Source: UBA1546 sp049302185
GTDB taxonomy: Bacteria; Nitrospirota; Thermodesulfovibrionia; Thermodesulfovibrionales; UBA1546
Direction: 5' to 3'
NCBI GenBank assembly: GCA_049302185.1
Contig: JBAQLV010000013.1
Coordinates: 1 to 64,000 of the forward strand
Length of the DNA stretch: 64,000 nucleotides
Part shown: one piece after another, positions 16,094-25,050 of the stretch
How positions within the stretch are numbered: the first letter of the stretch is position 1
Layout: each line of letters opens with the position of its first letter
Program-made: the position numbers and the translations under genes
Notes under the pieces: generated by a model
The model's database searches: none
Told to the model about the DNA's origin: nothing
What the model saw: the letters and a program-made list of their open reading frames with translations, nothing else

Positions 16094-16775
16094 AAAGCTA
16101 AAGGTTCTTGGCATTATCCCTGCAAGAGGCGGATCAAAGGGAATGCCGAAAAAGAATATCAGGCATCTGTTAAATAAACCGCTGATCGTCTGGACAATTG
16201 AGCAGGCGTTAAAAAGTAAGTATATAGATAGAGTGATTGTAAGCACCGATGACCCTGCAATTGCAAAGATTTCGAGAAAACATGGCGCGGATGTGCCTTT
16301 TATGAGGCCTGCTGAATTAGCTACAGACAAAGCAAAGAGTATAGGTGCGGTTTTTCATGCGCTCCTTTCCCTCCCTGAAAAATATGACTATGTGGTTCTG
16401 CTTCAGCCCACATCTCCTTTGCGTACAGCAGATGACATTGACGCCTGCGTAAAACTTTGTATGAGTAAGGGAGGCAATTCGTGTGTTTCGGTCACCGAAT
16501 CGGAGAAAAACCCTCACTGGATGTATTCCCTAAATAAAAACGGCAGGATGCATAAGTTGATTCAAACGGAAAAAACAATTGACCGCAGGCAGGATTTGCC
16601 TAAAGTTTACGCTCTAAACGGCGCGATTTATGTTGCGCAGGTTGACTGGCTGTTAAATAACAAAGCCTTTGTGACTGATGAAACTTATGCCTACATAATG
16701 CCAAAGGAAAGGTCTGTTGATATAGACAATGATCTGGATTTCAGATTCGCTGAATTTCTGCTTTTGAGGCAATAA
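16062..16775 (+). CDS. legF: NeuA/LegF-type CMP-nonulosonate cytidylyltransferase
   Basis: This activates legionaminic acid with CTP. The family signature is canonical (LGIIPARGGSKGMPKKN), followed by VIVSTDDPAIAKI, VPFMRPAELA, LLQPTSPLRTADDID and late VDIDNDLDFRFAE. The start is unclear because no ATG lies near the conserved N-terminus. I chose TTG 16062, 13 bases after GGAGGAG; TTG 16026 is an alternative adding 12 residues. Either way the gene overlaps ptmE. Residues before KVLGII are not conserved. Confidence 0.9.
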   Translation: MKNCKARKTYKKLKVLGIIPARGGSKGMPKKNIRHLLNKPLIVWTIEQALKSKYIDRVIVSTDDPAIAKISRKHGADVPFMRPAELATDKAKSIGAVFHALLSLPEKYDYVVLLQPTSPLRTADDIDACVKLCMSKGGNSCVSVTESEKNPHWMYSLNKNGRMHKLIQTEKTIDRRQDLPKVYALNGAIYVAQVDWLLNNKAFVTDETYAYIMPKERSVDIDNDLDFRFAEFLLLRQ

Positions 16776-16783
16776 CTTTCTTT

Positions 16784-17671
16784 ATGTCCAAAAATATTAG
16801 AATTATCCCAAGACTTGATATCAAAGGCCCTAATCTTGTAAAGGGCATCCATCTTGAAGGTTTGCGGGTGTTGGGAAAACCCGAACATTTCGCAAGATAT
16901 TACTATGAAGCCGGAGCAGACGAGCTTGTTTATATGGATGTTGTGGCAAGTTTGTACGACCGCAATAGTCTCCATGACATTATTGAAAGGACAGCAAGGG
17001 AAGTCTTTATTCCCCTTACCGTAGGCGGAGGGCTGAGAACGATAGAAGACATCAAAAATGTTCTGAGGGCAGGGGCTGACAAAGTTTCGCTAAACACAGC
17101 CGCAATTAAAAATCCGCAGATTATCGCCGAGGCTTCAAGGAAATTTGGCTCTTCTACCATACTTGTTTCAATAGAGGCTATCAAACAGCCTGACGGAAGA
17201 TATCTGGCTTATACAGATAACGGCAGAGAGCACACAGGCGTGGAGGTGTTGGAGTGGGCAAAACGCGTTGAAACGCTCGGGGCAGGTGAAATCATGCTGA
17301 CGTCCGTAGATAAGGAAGGCACAGGAAATGGATATGATATAGAACTGACCATGATGGTGGCGGACGCTGTTTCTATACCTGTTATCGCGTGCGGCGGCGC
17401 AGGAAGCGTTGAACACATAGGACAGGTGATTGCCGAAGGTAAAGCTGACGCCGTGGCTGTCGCTTCAATCTTACACTACGATTACATAGGAAATAATAGG
17501 TTTAAAATTGATAGGGAAGATGAAGGGAATGTGGAGTTCCTTGCAAGCAGAAGAACATTCTCAAAGATTAAACCTGCAAATCTGCACGATATTAAGGACT
17601 ATTTGCATAAAAACGGTTTCCAATGCCGGTGCAGCATAAATCAGGAAATGGTGAGTGGGCACACCACATAA
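16784..17671 (+). CDS. HisF-like cyclase subunit of a sugar amidation system
   Basis: A TIM-barrel homologue of imidazole glycerol phosphate synthase HisF, 295 residues (HisF is about 250). Paired with the HisH-like glutaminase and the PseA/WbpG-like protein that follow, it likely channels ammonia for converting an acetamido group to an acetamidino group on the nonulosonate. D12 matches the first catalytic aspartate of HisF, but the second (D130 of Thermotoga HisF, in a VxIDA motif) is glutamate here, E131 in LVSIEAIK. The first-loop KDG motif is also changed (LDIKGPN). Both changes fit a non-histidine role. The C-terminus has about 45 extra residues. Confidence 0.85.
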   Translation: MSKNIRIIPRLDIKGPNLVKGIHLEGLRVLGKPEHFARYYYEAGADELVYMDVVASLYDRNSLHDIIERTAREVFIPLTVGGGLRTIEDIKNVLRAGADKVSLNTAAIKNPQIIAEASRKFGSSTILVSIEAIKQPDGRYLAYTDNGREHTGVEVLEWAKRVETLGAGEIMLTSVDKEGTGNGYDIELTMMVADAVSIPVIACGGAGSVEHIGQVIAEGKADAVAVASILHYDYIGNNRFKIDREDEGNVEFLASRRTFSKIKPANLHDIKDYLHKNGFQCRCSINQEMVSGHTT

Positions 17672-18359
17672 CAGATTACAGGTCGCTGTAATTGATTATG
17701 GAATGGGCAATCTGTTCAGTGTTGAACGCGCCTGCGAGCATGCGGGACTGAACGCTGTAATAACTGCTGATAAATATATCATTATGAATTCAGATGGAGT
17801 TATCTTGCCCGGCGTAGGGGCATTTGGCGACGCTATGGACAGCCTTGAAAGAAAAGACCTTATCGCCCCAATAAAAGATTTTGTGGAAGAAGGCAAGCCT
17901 CTGATGGCAATATGCCTTGGGATGCAGTTATTGATGTCGGAGAGCGAAGAGTTCGGGCATCATAAGGGCTTAAATATTATTGAAGGTTCTGTTGTCAGAT
18001 TTCCTTCGAAAAACGGGGAAGGCGGGAAGATCAAAGTGCCCAATGTGGGGTGGAACAGGATTTTCCAGCCTTCTTCCGAAGACCTGACTTATTGGAATGA
18101 ATCTCCCTTAAAGGATATTATGAGCGGTGAGTTTATGTACTTTGTGCATTCTTACTATGCAGTTCCTTCAGATAAAGGAGCAATTCTGTCAACTACAACT
18201 TATGAAGGAATACAGTTCTGTTCCGGTATTCGCCGGCGGAATGTGTTTGCCTGCCAGTATCATCCTGAAAAAAGCGCAGCAGAAGGCATAAAGATATATA
18301 AGAATTGGGCATCGGCAATAAAAAGTAAACAGAGGGATGGGTTATGGAAGGAAAATTAG
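17655..18359 (+). CDS. HisH-like glutamine amidotransferase subunit
   Basis: A class I glutaminase of 234 residues that should supply ammonia to its HisF-like partner. The triad is visible: C87 in AICLGMQLL, and H203 and E205 in YHPEKS. The oxyanion-type loop PGVGAFGDAM is present. The GTG start overlaps the hisF-like gene and follows AGGAAA; the 3' end overlaps the next gene by 16 bases. Residues FVHSYYA match HisH. With no other his gene present, a role in glycan amidation is more likely than in histidine synthesis. Confidence 0.88.
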   Translation: MGTPHNRLQVAVIDYGMGNLFSVERACEHAGLNAVITADKYIIMNSDGVILPGVGAFGDAMDSLERKDLIAPIKDFVEEGKPLMAICLGMQLLMSESEEFGHHKGLNIIEGSVVRFPSKNGEGGKIKVPNVGWNRIFQPSSEDLTYWNESPLKDIMSGEFMYFVHSYYAVPSDKGAILSTTTYEGIQFCSGIRRRNVFACQYHPEKSAAEGIKIYKNWASAIKSKQRDGLWKEN

Positions 18360-19552
18360 AAGTAATGCATGGCCTGCCTGAGAAGGTTGTTTTCTGCAAG
18401 AGGTGTGTAATGTCTAACCAGAGGCCTTCCTCCAGTGTAGAGTTCAGACATACTACAGGCAAAAAACACAAGACATTGCATATTGACAAAGAAGGTATTT
18501 GTGATGCATGCAGAGTTGCCGAACAAAAGAAGCAGATTGACTGGAAGAAAAGAGAGGATGAATTGCTGAAACTTTTGGATAAGCATCGCAGAAATGACGG
18601 CTATTATGACTGTATTGTGCCGGGAAGCGGAGGAAAAGACAGCGTATATGCTTCTCACCTCCTTAAGTATAAATACGGCATGCATCCTTTAACAGTGACA
18701 TGGCCGCCGCTGATGTATACAGAATACGGATATCAGAATTTCCGCAACTGGCTTGATATCGGCGGGTTCGATAATATTACTTTTAATAGGAACGGAAAAG
18801 TAATGAAGCTTTTGACAAGGCTGTCAATAGAAAATCTTCTTCATCCATTTCAGACCTTTATCCTCGGACAAAAAAACCTTGCACCCAGGATTGCGGCTAA
18901 ATACGGTGTTCCCTTGATATTTTACGGCGAGAACGAAGCCGAATACGGCAACCCCATTGCAGACAATGCGACCTCGCTTCGGGACACGTCGTTTTATACT
19001 ATGAATAATCTGGATGAGATTTATCTTGGAGGAGTTTCCATCCCGGAGCTGATGGAGAGATATGATTTGCCGCTTGCGGAACTGATGGCATTTCTCCCTC
19101 CGGATTACAAAGAGGTTGAAAAGACCAAAATGGAAGTGCATTATCTGGGTTACTATATCAAATGGACGCCTCAGGAAGCCTATTATTATGCTGTTGAGCA
19201 TACTAATTTTCAGGCAAGGCCGTTCCGCTCGCACGGGACATACAGCAAATACAACAGCATAGACGATAAGATAGACGACCTGCACTTCTATACGACATAT
19301 ATAAAGTTTGGCATCGGGCGGGCAACATACGATGCCTCACAGGAGATAAGAAACAAGCATATTACACGAGAGGAAGGGGTTGCACTTGTTCGAAGGTTTG
19401 ATGGTGAATTCCCCGATAGATATTTTCAGGAGGTTATGGACTATATAGGTATGGCTCCGCAATATTTTCTTGAGCTTTGCGATAAATTCAGGCCTCCGCA
19501 TCTGTGGAAGAAAGAAAACGGAGAGTGGAAACTAAGGTATCAGGTTTCTTAA
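18344..19552 (+). CDS. N-acetyl sugar amidotransferase (PseA/WbpG family)
   Basis: A 402-residue ATP-pyrophosphatase-type enzyme expected to activate an acetamido group and replace its oxygen with nitrogen, giving an acetamidino sugar. Zinc-ribbon-like cysteine pairs C18/C21 and C53/C56 precede the PP-loop SGGKDS (residues 95-100). Later motifs include FYGENEAEYGNP and FRSHGTYSKYNSIDDKIDD. In Campylobacter and Pseudomonas this family works with HisH/HisF homologues, as it would here. The predicted product is an acetamidino-legionaminic acid derivative. A GAGGG lies before the ATG. Confidence 0.9.
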   Translation: MEGKLEVMHGLPEKVVFCKRCVMSNQRPSSSVEFRHTTGKKHKTLHIDKEGICDACRVAEQKKQIDWKKREDELLKLLDKHRRNDGYYDCIVPGSGGKDSVYASHLLKYKYGMHPLTVTWPPLMYTEYGYQNFRNWLDIGGFDNITFNRNGKVMKLLTRLSIENLLHPFQTFILGQKNLAPRIAAKYGVPLIFYGENEAEYGNPIADNATSLRDTSFYTMNNLDEIYLGGVSIPELMERYDLPLAELMAFLPPDYKEVEKTKMEVHYLGYYIKWTPQEAYYYAVEHTNFQARPFRSHGTYSKYNSIDDKIDDLHFYTTYIKFGIGRATYDASQEIRNKHITREEGVALVRRFDGEFPDRYFQEVMDYIGMAPQYFLELCDKFRPPHLWKKENGEWKLRYQVS

Positions 19553-19576
19553 AAATGAGGAGAGCTTGCTGAATTT

Positions 19577-20248
19577 ATGACAATTGATAGCAAGAAATCA
19601 TGGGATAACTATTGGGAATCCCATTTCAACAGCAAGCGCAGCCAAAAAATAATTTATTTTATCCGCACAAAGCTGATAGCAAAATCAGTGCGAAACTTTA
19701 TAGATCGGTACTTTAAGGACAGCGGAATTTTTATAGAGATGGGGTCAGGTTCGTCACAAACGAGTGTATTGATTAATAAAAGATCCCGCAAGCTTTACGC
19801 TCTTGATTTTGCTTTTGATGCGGTTGCTCACGCAAGGTTTATCCCGGTTATGGATGGAGGCATACATGGCAATCTTTTTTCTTTACCCTTTCGTAATGAC
19901 TCTGTTGACGGAATATGGAATCTCGGAGTAATGGAACATTTCACCGACAGCGAGATTGATACTATATTGACGGAGTTTTACAGGGCATTAAAATCCGGTT
20001 CATGTGCGATTTTATTCTGGCCGCCTCTTATCGGCTGGTATAAAATAGTTGCTTTAATAGTGGAGACAATATTGAGTTTAGTGAAGAGAAAGAGGGTTAA
20101 ACTATATCCGGATGAAATCAACCTCATACGGGGCAGAAAAAAGATTCAGTCTTTCTGTGATAGGAATGGATTTGTTTTAGAACGCTGCAGCTATACCTAT
20201 TTGGATTGCTTTACTAATGTAGTTATTGTAATTCGGAAAAAATTATAG
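19577..20248 (+). CDS. Class I SAM-dependent methyltransferase
   Basis: A 223-residue methyltransferase of unknown target, probably a sugar or glycan hydroxyl. The SAM-binding glycine motif is degenerate (IEMGSGSSQTSVLI, about residues 54-67); motif II-like LYALDFAFDAV and the NLGVMEHFTDSEID segment (about 114-127) follow the Methyltransf_11 pattern. A hydrophobic stretch LIGWYKIVALIVETILSLV in the last third may lie on the membrane. It comes 24 bases after the amidotransferase gene and could decorate the same sugar. Confidence 0.75.
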   Translation: MTIDSKKSWDNYWESHFNSKRSQKIIYFIRTKLIAKSVRNFIDRYFKDSGIFIEMGSGSSQTSVLINKRSRKLYALDFAFDAVAHARFIPVMDGGIHGNLFSLPFRNDSVDGIWNLGVMEHFTDSEIDTILTEFYRALKSGSCAILFWPPLIGWYKIVALIVETILSLVKRKRVKLYPDEINLIRGRKKIQSFCDRNGFVLERCSYTYLDCFTNVVIVIRKKL

Positions 20249-20295
20249 TATCTAATAGGTTTAAAAACAATTAAGTATAGTTTCTAATCATAAAT

Positions 20296-21684
20296 ATGGT
20301 TAATTCAAAACCCCCAATGTATTATAAGAAAGTTAAATTTACAGGCTTCAGCGGATATAGTACTGCGTATTCCTCGGTAATACGACCGGAGAGATTTAGG
20401 GAGGTTATAGGCGCAATAAAAAATCCTCCTGACAGGCATATCCTTGCCCGCGGCGCAGGTAAAAGTTATGGTGATGCAGCTTTAAATAGCGATGGCACTA
20501 TTCTTCTGACAAACCGTCTCAATAGACTACTTTCTTTTAATGATGAAACCGGTATTTTAAGAGCAGAATCAGGTGTTACCATAAAAGACATCTTAACGGT
20601 TTTTGTACCGCGAGGTTGGGTTCTGCCGGTTGTTCCTGGAATTAGCAGTATAACTCTTGGAGGATGTATAGCTTTCGATATACACTCTAAAAACCACTGG
20701 AAGGAAGGAAGTTTTCATGATCATGTAAACAAAATATCCTTGGTTTTAGCTGACGGTTCAATTTGTGAATGTTCTCGCGATAAAGAGCCTGACCTGTTTT
20801 GGGCAACTGTGGGTGGAATGGGATTAACCGGTATTATCGTAGAAGTGGAACTTAAATTGAGGCGTATTGAGGTTCCCTGCTTTAAGGCTTATTCTATTCC
20901 GGTTCACAATTTGCAGGACACTTTCTGTCGGTTTGATGAAGCTTGCTCGAACCATGATTTCGCAGTGGCTTGGATTGATCTTCTGAATAAAAATATGTTT
21001 GGCAGAGGTATTCTTTTTGCCGCTGATTATGCTACAAACAGAGACATCGTAGATTCTGGTATTAAAGATGCATTTTTCTATGATAATAATCTAATCTCAA
21101 GACTTCCACTTAAACCATTGGCGCCTTTCTTTAATCGGGTTACTAATCGTATGTTTAATCTGCTTTTTTATCAAAAACACTCCAAGACAGCATCGCGACC
21201 TTATTTTGTTGGTATACAACCATTTCTGTGTCCATGGGACAGTATACCTAACTGGAATCAACTATATGGGAGTAAGGGTTTTGTTGAATATCAATGTGTG
21301 TTGCCTATTGGAAACGCATTGCAGGGACTTGAGAGCATTCTTGAACATATACGTATGCATTTTGCTGATTATCCCGTATATTTTGCAGCAATCAAGCGAA
21401 TGGGGCATTCCCCTGCACCTCTGTCTTATCCTCTTGATGGATACAGTATACTCATGGATTTTCCGTTAAGGCAGGGCCTGCAGGAATTTCTAAATGAAAT
21501 AGATCGGATAGTGATTCGTAATAACGGTAAAGTTTTTCTGGCTAAGGATGGGCGTATCAGTGCTGCAGCTTTTCAAAAGATGTATACTAACCTGGAGTGG
21601 TGGCTTAAGGTAAAAAATGCTGTAGACCCACAAGAGCTCTTTTCATCGGATATGTCAAGAAGACTTTTACTGACTAAAAGATAA
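20296..21684 (+). CDS. DprE1-like FAD-dependent oxidoreductase
   Basis: A 462-residue flavoprotein related to mycobacterial DprE1, which oxidises the 2-hydroxyl of polyprenyl-phosphoryl ribose. The FAD-binding PCMH domain shows ARGAGKSYGDAALN and the DIHSKNHWKEGSFHDHV segment, with H130/H134 matching the DprE1 DIHGKNHH region. K417 (LAKDGR) matches the essential lysine. The residue at the benzothiazinone-targeted cysteine (C387 of Mycobacterium tuberculosis, from memory of NICVDFP) is leucine here, L386 in YSILMDFP. The stop is adjacent to the SDR partner gene. The expected product is a 2-keto intermediate on an undecaprenyl-type carrier. Confidence 0.85.
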   Translation: MVNSKPPMYYKKVKFTGFSGYSTAYSSVIRPERFREVIGAIKNPPDRHILARGAGKSYGDAALNSDGTILLTNRLNRLLSFNDETGILRAESGVTIKDILTVFVPRGWVLPVVPGISSITLGGCIAFDIHSKNHWKEGSFHDHVNKISLVLADGSICECSRDKEPDLFWATVGGMGLTGIIVEVELKLRRIEVPCFKAYSIPVHNLQDTFCRFDEACSNHDFAVAWIDLLNKNMFGRGILFAADYATNRDIVDSGIKDAFFYDNNLISRLPLKPLAPFFNRVTNRMFNLLFYQKHSKTASRPYFVGIQPFLCPWDSIPNWNQLYGSKGFVEYQCVLPIGNALQGLESILEHIRMHFADYPVYFAAIKRMGHSPAPLSYPLDGYSILMDFPLRQGLQEFLNEIDRIVIRNNGKVFLAKDGRISAAAFQKMYTNLEWWLKVKNAVDPQELFSSDMSRRLLLTKR

Positions 21685-22424
21685 TGGCTAATAAATTATT
21701 TATTGTCGGAGCTACCTCTATTATTTGTCGTCAGATTTGTTCTACTCTAATTAAAGGGGGAGGCAGCGTTTACTTGGCATCCCGAGATTTAGAAGAACAA
21801 TCCCGCATTGCTGCCGATCTAAAGTTACGCCACGGGATAGAGGTATTTGAAGGCAAGTTTGAGGCGGAAGATACGGGAAGCCATGATGCACTCGTAAATG
21901 ATGCCGTAAGAAAAATGGGCGGTATTGATTGTGCAATTGTCGCTAGTGGTGAATTGGGTGACCAAATTATGGCCCGTGAAAATGTTGAGTTAAGCCTGAG
22001 AATAGTTATTTCTAATTATGTAGGACCATTGATTGTTCTGACTCATTTAGCCAATTTCATGGAGAAACAGGGCTTTGGCCATATAATTGTCCTATCTTCC
22101 GTGGCTGGTGACCGGGGCAGACAAAGCAACTATATATATGGATCTGCAAAGGGCGGTATGACACGATTCTTGCAGGGACTACGAAACCGTCTTTATCAAT
22201 CAGGCGTTCACGTCCTTACGGTAAAGTTGGGTTTTGTGGATACGAGGATGACATTTGGAAAATCAGACATGTTTTTGGTTTCTACTCCGGAGAAAGCTGC
22301 GCGGTTAGTAGTCAAAGCAATTCAAAGAAAAGCCGATGTGGTTTATGTGCCTTTTTTCTGGTCATTTATAATGATGATTATTAGACATATTCCCGAGGTA
22401 ATCTTTAAGCGATTAAAATTGTAA
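21684..22424 (+). CDS. DprE2-like short-chain dehydrogenase
   Basis: A 246-residue classical SDR predicted to reduce the keto product of its DprE1-like partner, completing ribose-to-arabinose epimerisation on a polyprenyl phosphate. It shows VGATSIICRQI (nucleotide loop), a modified NAG motif (VASGELGD) and the triad S139, Y152, K156 (YGSAK). The gene starts on the last base of the upstream stop codon, typical of partner proteins. A hydrophobic C-terminus (FFWSFIMMIIRHIPEV) may tether it to the membrane near the lipid substrate, as in DprE2. Confidence 0.82.
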   Translation: MANKLFIVGATSIICRQICSTLIKGGGSVYLASRDLEEQSRIAADLKLRHGIEVFEGKFEAEDTGSHDALVNDAVRKMGGIDCAIVASGELGDQIMARENVELSLRIVISNYVGPLIVLTHLANFMEKQGFGHIIVLSSVAGDRGRQSNYIYGSAKGGMTRFLQGLRNRLYQSGVHVLTVKLGFVDTRMTFGKSDMFLVSTPEKAARLVVKAIQRKADVVYVPFFWSFIMMIIRHIPEVIFKRLKL

Positions 22425-22448
22425 GGAATAATCTTATTCGAGGTTAAA

Positions 22449-23444
22449 ATGAGTGAAGGAAAAATAGAAAATTTGGTTTCTGTAGCAGCAATTATCCGGA
22501 ATGATTCTGAAATAATTGATTCGTATATCAAGGAGACAATTGATATTTTAAAGAAATCATTTACCAATTATGAGTTGGTACTGATAGATAATGGCTCGAC
22601 AGACGATTCCGTTTCAAAAATAAAGAAGATGCAATTAAGCATTGAAAATATAAGGTTAATTATTCTCTCGAGGCAATATCATGATGAAATAGCATATACC
22701 GCAGCTTTGGAACAATGCATAGGAGATTTCGTTGTTTTAATGGATATAAATACTGATCCGCCTTCATTGATTCCGGAATTAGTTAAGAATTGCATAGAAG
22801 GGCATGAAACTGTGGTAGCAGAAAGAAGTGATAGGAAATACGATAGTTTTATAGAGAAATTGTTTTCGCAGGGATTTTACAAGATAAGCCGCCTGTTGAC
22901 AGGGTATAATGTTAATCCAAAACTTGGGAATTTTTTTGCTTTCAGTCGAAGAAGTGTCAACTCCATTGTTAATATAAAAGATAAGAACAGATATCTGAAA
23001 TATCTGATCCATGAAGTCGGGTATTCTCATAACAAAATATCATACAACAAGATTAAAAGGTTGGATGGCAGGCGAAAAGGAAGTTTTCTGGAATTATTTG
23101 CTTTTGCGGTAGAAATAATTGTTTCAAATTCTAATCGCTTAATAAGAATAGCCTCTTTGATAGGATTGTTGGCGGGCTTGTTGAATTTAATATATATCTT
23201 TTATGCTGTTATTTATTATATCGTAGCAACCTTTCTTTTAGGGAAAAAGATTGTGCCTGGCTGGACAACTACCGCGGTGGTAAATTCTGTAATGTTCTTT
23301 CTAATATTTCTCATCCTTGCTATTTTTAGTGAGTATTTAACTCGCATTTTAAGGGAAACTAAAGGAGGAAATTTATATTTCATCAGGGAAGAACTGAACA
23401 GTTGTGTATTTCCTAAAAATGTTGATAGAAAAAACGTTGTATAA
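22449..23444 (+). CDS. Membrane-anchored family 2 glycosyltransferase (GtrB/DPM-like)
   Basis: A 331-residue GT2 enzyme. The N-terminal GT-A domain has LVLIDNGSTDDSV and a modified metal site MDINTDPPS in place of the usual D-x-D-x-QDPP. Two C-terminal transmembrane helices (about residues 230-258 and 276-302) end with EYLTRILRETKGG, as in polyprenyl-phosphate sugar synthases. It probably loads a sugar on a lipid carrier for the pathway of the preceding DprE-like pair. The region is noticeably more AT-rich than the legionaminate block. Confidence 0.8.
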   Translation: MSEGKIENLVSVAAIIRNDSEIIDSYIKETIDILKKSFTNYELVLIDNGSTDDSVSKIKKMQLSIENIRLIILSRQYHDEIAYTAALEQCIGDFVVLMDINTDPPSLIPELVKNCIEGHETVVAERSDRKYDSFIEKLFSQGFYKISRLLTGYNVNPKLGNFFAFSRRSVNSIVNIKDKNRYLKYLIHEVGYSHNKISYNKIKRLDGRRKGSFLELFAFAVEIIVSNSNRLIRIASLIGLLAGLLNLIYIFYAVIYYIVATFLLGKKIVPGWTTTAVVNSVMFFLIFLILAIFSEYLTRILRETKGGNLYFIREELNSCVFPKNVDRKNVV

Positions 23445-23453
23445 GAGAAGACT

Positions 23454-24230
23454 ATGGGACGATGTTTAATCGGCTATACAGGCTTTGTAGGAGGTAATCT
23501 TAAGAGCCAGGCATTATTCGATGAATTGTATAATTCATCGAACATTAGTGATATCAGAGGGAAGGAATTTGAGTTGATTGTCTGTGCTGGTGCTCCTGCC
23601 GCCAAGTGGATTGCCAATAGAAATCCTGAGGATGATTTAAGGAATATCAATTTTCTTATTAATAATTTAAAGCAAGTACGCGCGCATAGGTTTATACTAA
23701 TTTCCACTGTTGATGTATATAAACAACCTGCTAACGTTAATGAAGATACTCCGACTGATGCGTTAAACCATCAGCCTTATGGGAAACATAGATTCTATCT
23801 GGAGGAGTTTATCAGAGATGCTTTTAGTAAACATAATATTATCAGATTGCCTGGTCTTTTCGGAAACGGTTTAAAAAAGAATGCGATCTATGATTTCATT
23901 AACAATAATTGTTTGGAGATGATTCATTGTGATAGCATTTTTCAGTTTTATAACCTAAACAGATTGTTTTCGGATATAGACATTGTATTGAAAAACGACT
24001 TGCCTGTCGTAAATTTTTCAACCCAACCTTTTAGCATTAAGGAGCTTGCTGCTGAAGTTTTTGGGATTGACTTCAAGAATAGAACTGAAATGCCGCCGGT
24101 TTTTTACGATGTAAGATCCAAATACAGTAAATTATTTAATTCCAAACTGGAATACTATATGTTTTCGAAGGAGGAAGTCTTAGGGCAAATTAGAAATTTT
24201 GTTGTCTCTTTAGATTTAAATAGAAAGTGA
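23454..24230 (+). CDS. Short NAD-dependent epimerase-like SDR with altered active site
   Basis: A 258-residue extended-SDR homologue, shorter than usual (about 310). The glycine motif is GYTGFVGGN (residues 7-15) and the serine strand ISTVDVY is present, but the catalytic Y-x3-K reads YGKHR (Y109, R113), so the lysine is replaced by arginine. It may be inactive, bind without catalysis, or use another lysine (K111). It ends in a GTGA overlap with the isomerase-like gene. Substrate unknown. Confidence 0.72.
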   Translation: MGRCLIGYTGFVGGNLKSQALFDELYNSSNISDIRGKEFELIVCAGAPAAKWIANRNPEDDLRNINFLINNLKQVRAHRFILISTVDVYKQPANVNEDTPTDALNHQPYGKHRFYLEEFIRDAFSKHNIIRLPGLFGNGLKKNAIYDFINNNCLEMIHCDSIFQFYNLNRLFSDIDIVLKNDLPVVNFSTQPFSIKELAAEVFGIDFKNRTEMPPVFYDVRSKYSKLFNSKLEYYMFSKEEVLGQIRNFVVSLDLNRK

Positions 24231-25042
24231 AAATAGCCATTTCAAATATTGCGTGGTCTAGGTCGGAAGATGATGAGATATCTAAGATTCTTTTCGAATT
24301 CTCAATTAAGGCCATTGAAGTAGCTCCTACTAAATTATGGGATAATCCAGTATCACAAACTGATGAGTCTGTTCAGGCATATTTAAATTATTGGGATAAG
24401 AAAGATATAGATATAATAGCTATGCAATCTCTTCTTTTTGGTTATCCTGAATTAACAGTCTTTGGTGGCGATGATCAAAGAGAGGCTACGTTAAGATACT
24501 TATCAAAAGTAATTAATTTAGGCTCGAAACTGGGCGTAAGTGTTTTTGTTTTTGGGTCTCCAAAAAATAGGCAGACTATGAGTTTAAAAAAGTCAAAAGT
24601 AATGGATATCGCTATGAATTTTTTCAGATTATTAGGTGAACTTGCCTATAGTAATAATGCCAAATTTTGTATAGAGCCAAATTCAGCAGCTTACGGTTGT
24701 GATTTTATATGTACTACAGACGAAGGTATAGAATTGGTAAAGGAAGTTGCGCATCCCGGGTTCAGACTTCATCTCGATGCGGGTGTGATGGCGTTGAACA
24801 ATGAAGAATATGAGAAATCAATTGAACGAGCTTTTGAATATATGGAACATTTTCACGTCAGCGAACCTTATTTGCAAAAGATTGGAATCGGAAAGACTAA
24901 TCATGCTCGAATAGCCAACCATTTGAAAAAGCTGAATTATGATAAATGGGTTTCTATCGAAATGCGAGATGGATTAGGCGAATCGAACCTATCTACAGTG
25001 AGTGAAAGTTTAGGGCATGTTAGAGAAAATTACGGGATTTAG
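24227..25042 (+). CDS. Xylose isomerase-like TIM-barrel sugar isomerase/epimerase
   Basis: A 271-residue AP-endonuclease-2/xylose isomerase-like protein. The start KIAISNIAW and an IKAIEVAPTKLW strand fit the family; metal-ligand candidates are E in FCIEPNSAAYG, D and H in FRLHLDAGVM, H in EHFHVSEPYL and E in WVSIEMRDG. These are in the expected order for a metal-dependent isomerase or epimerase, so activity is likely. It is coupled by GTGA to the SDR before it and lies next to a GT2 gene, suggesting it makes a sugar for that transferase. Confidence 0.8.
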   Translation: MKIAISNIAWSRSEDDEISKILFEFSIKAIEVAPTKLWDNPVSQTDESVQAYLNYWDKKDIDIIAMQSLLFGYPELTVFGGDDQREATLRYLSKVINLGSKLGVSVFVFGSPKNRQTMSLKKSKVMDIAMNFFRLLGELAYSNNAKFCIEPNSAAYGCDFICTTDEGIELVKEVAHPGFRLHLDAGVMALNNEEYEKSIERAFEYMEHFHVSEPYLQKIGIGKTNHARIANHLKKLNYDKWVSIEMRDGLGESNLSTVSESLGHVRENYGI

Positions 25043-25050
25043 GTGTTAGT

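Noticed and set aside
16784..18359. HisF and HisH homologues as part of a histidine biosynthesis operon
   Set aside because: No other his gene is present, the HisF catalytic position is changed, and the next gene is a PseA/WbpG-type amidotransferase.
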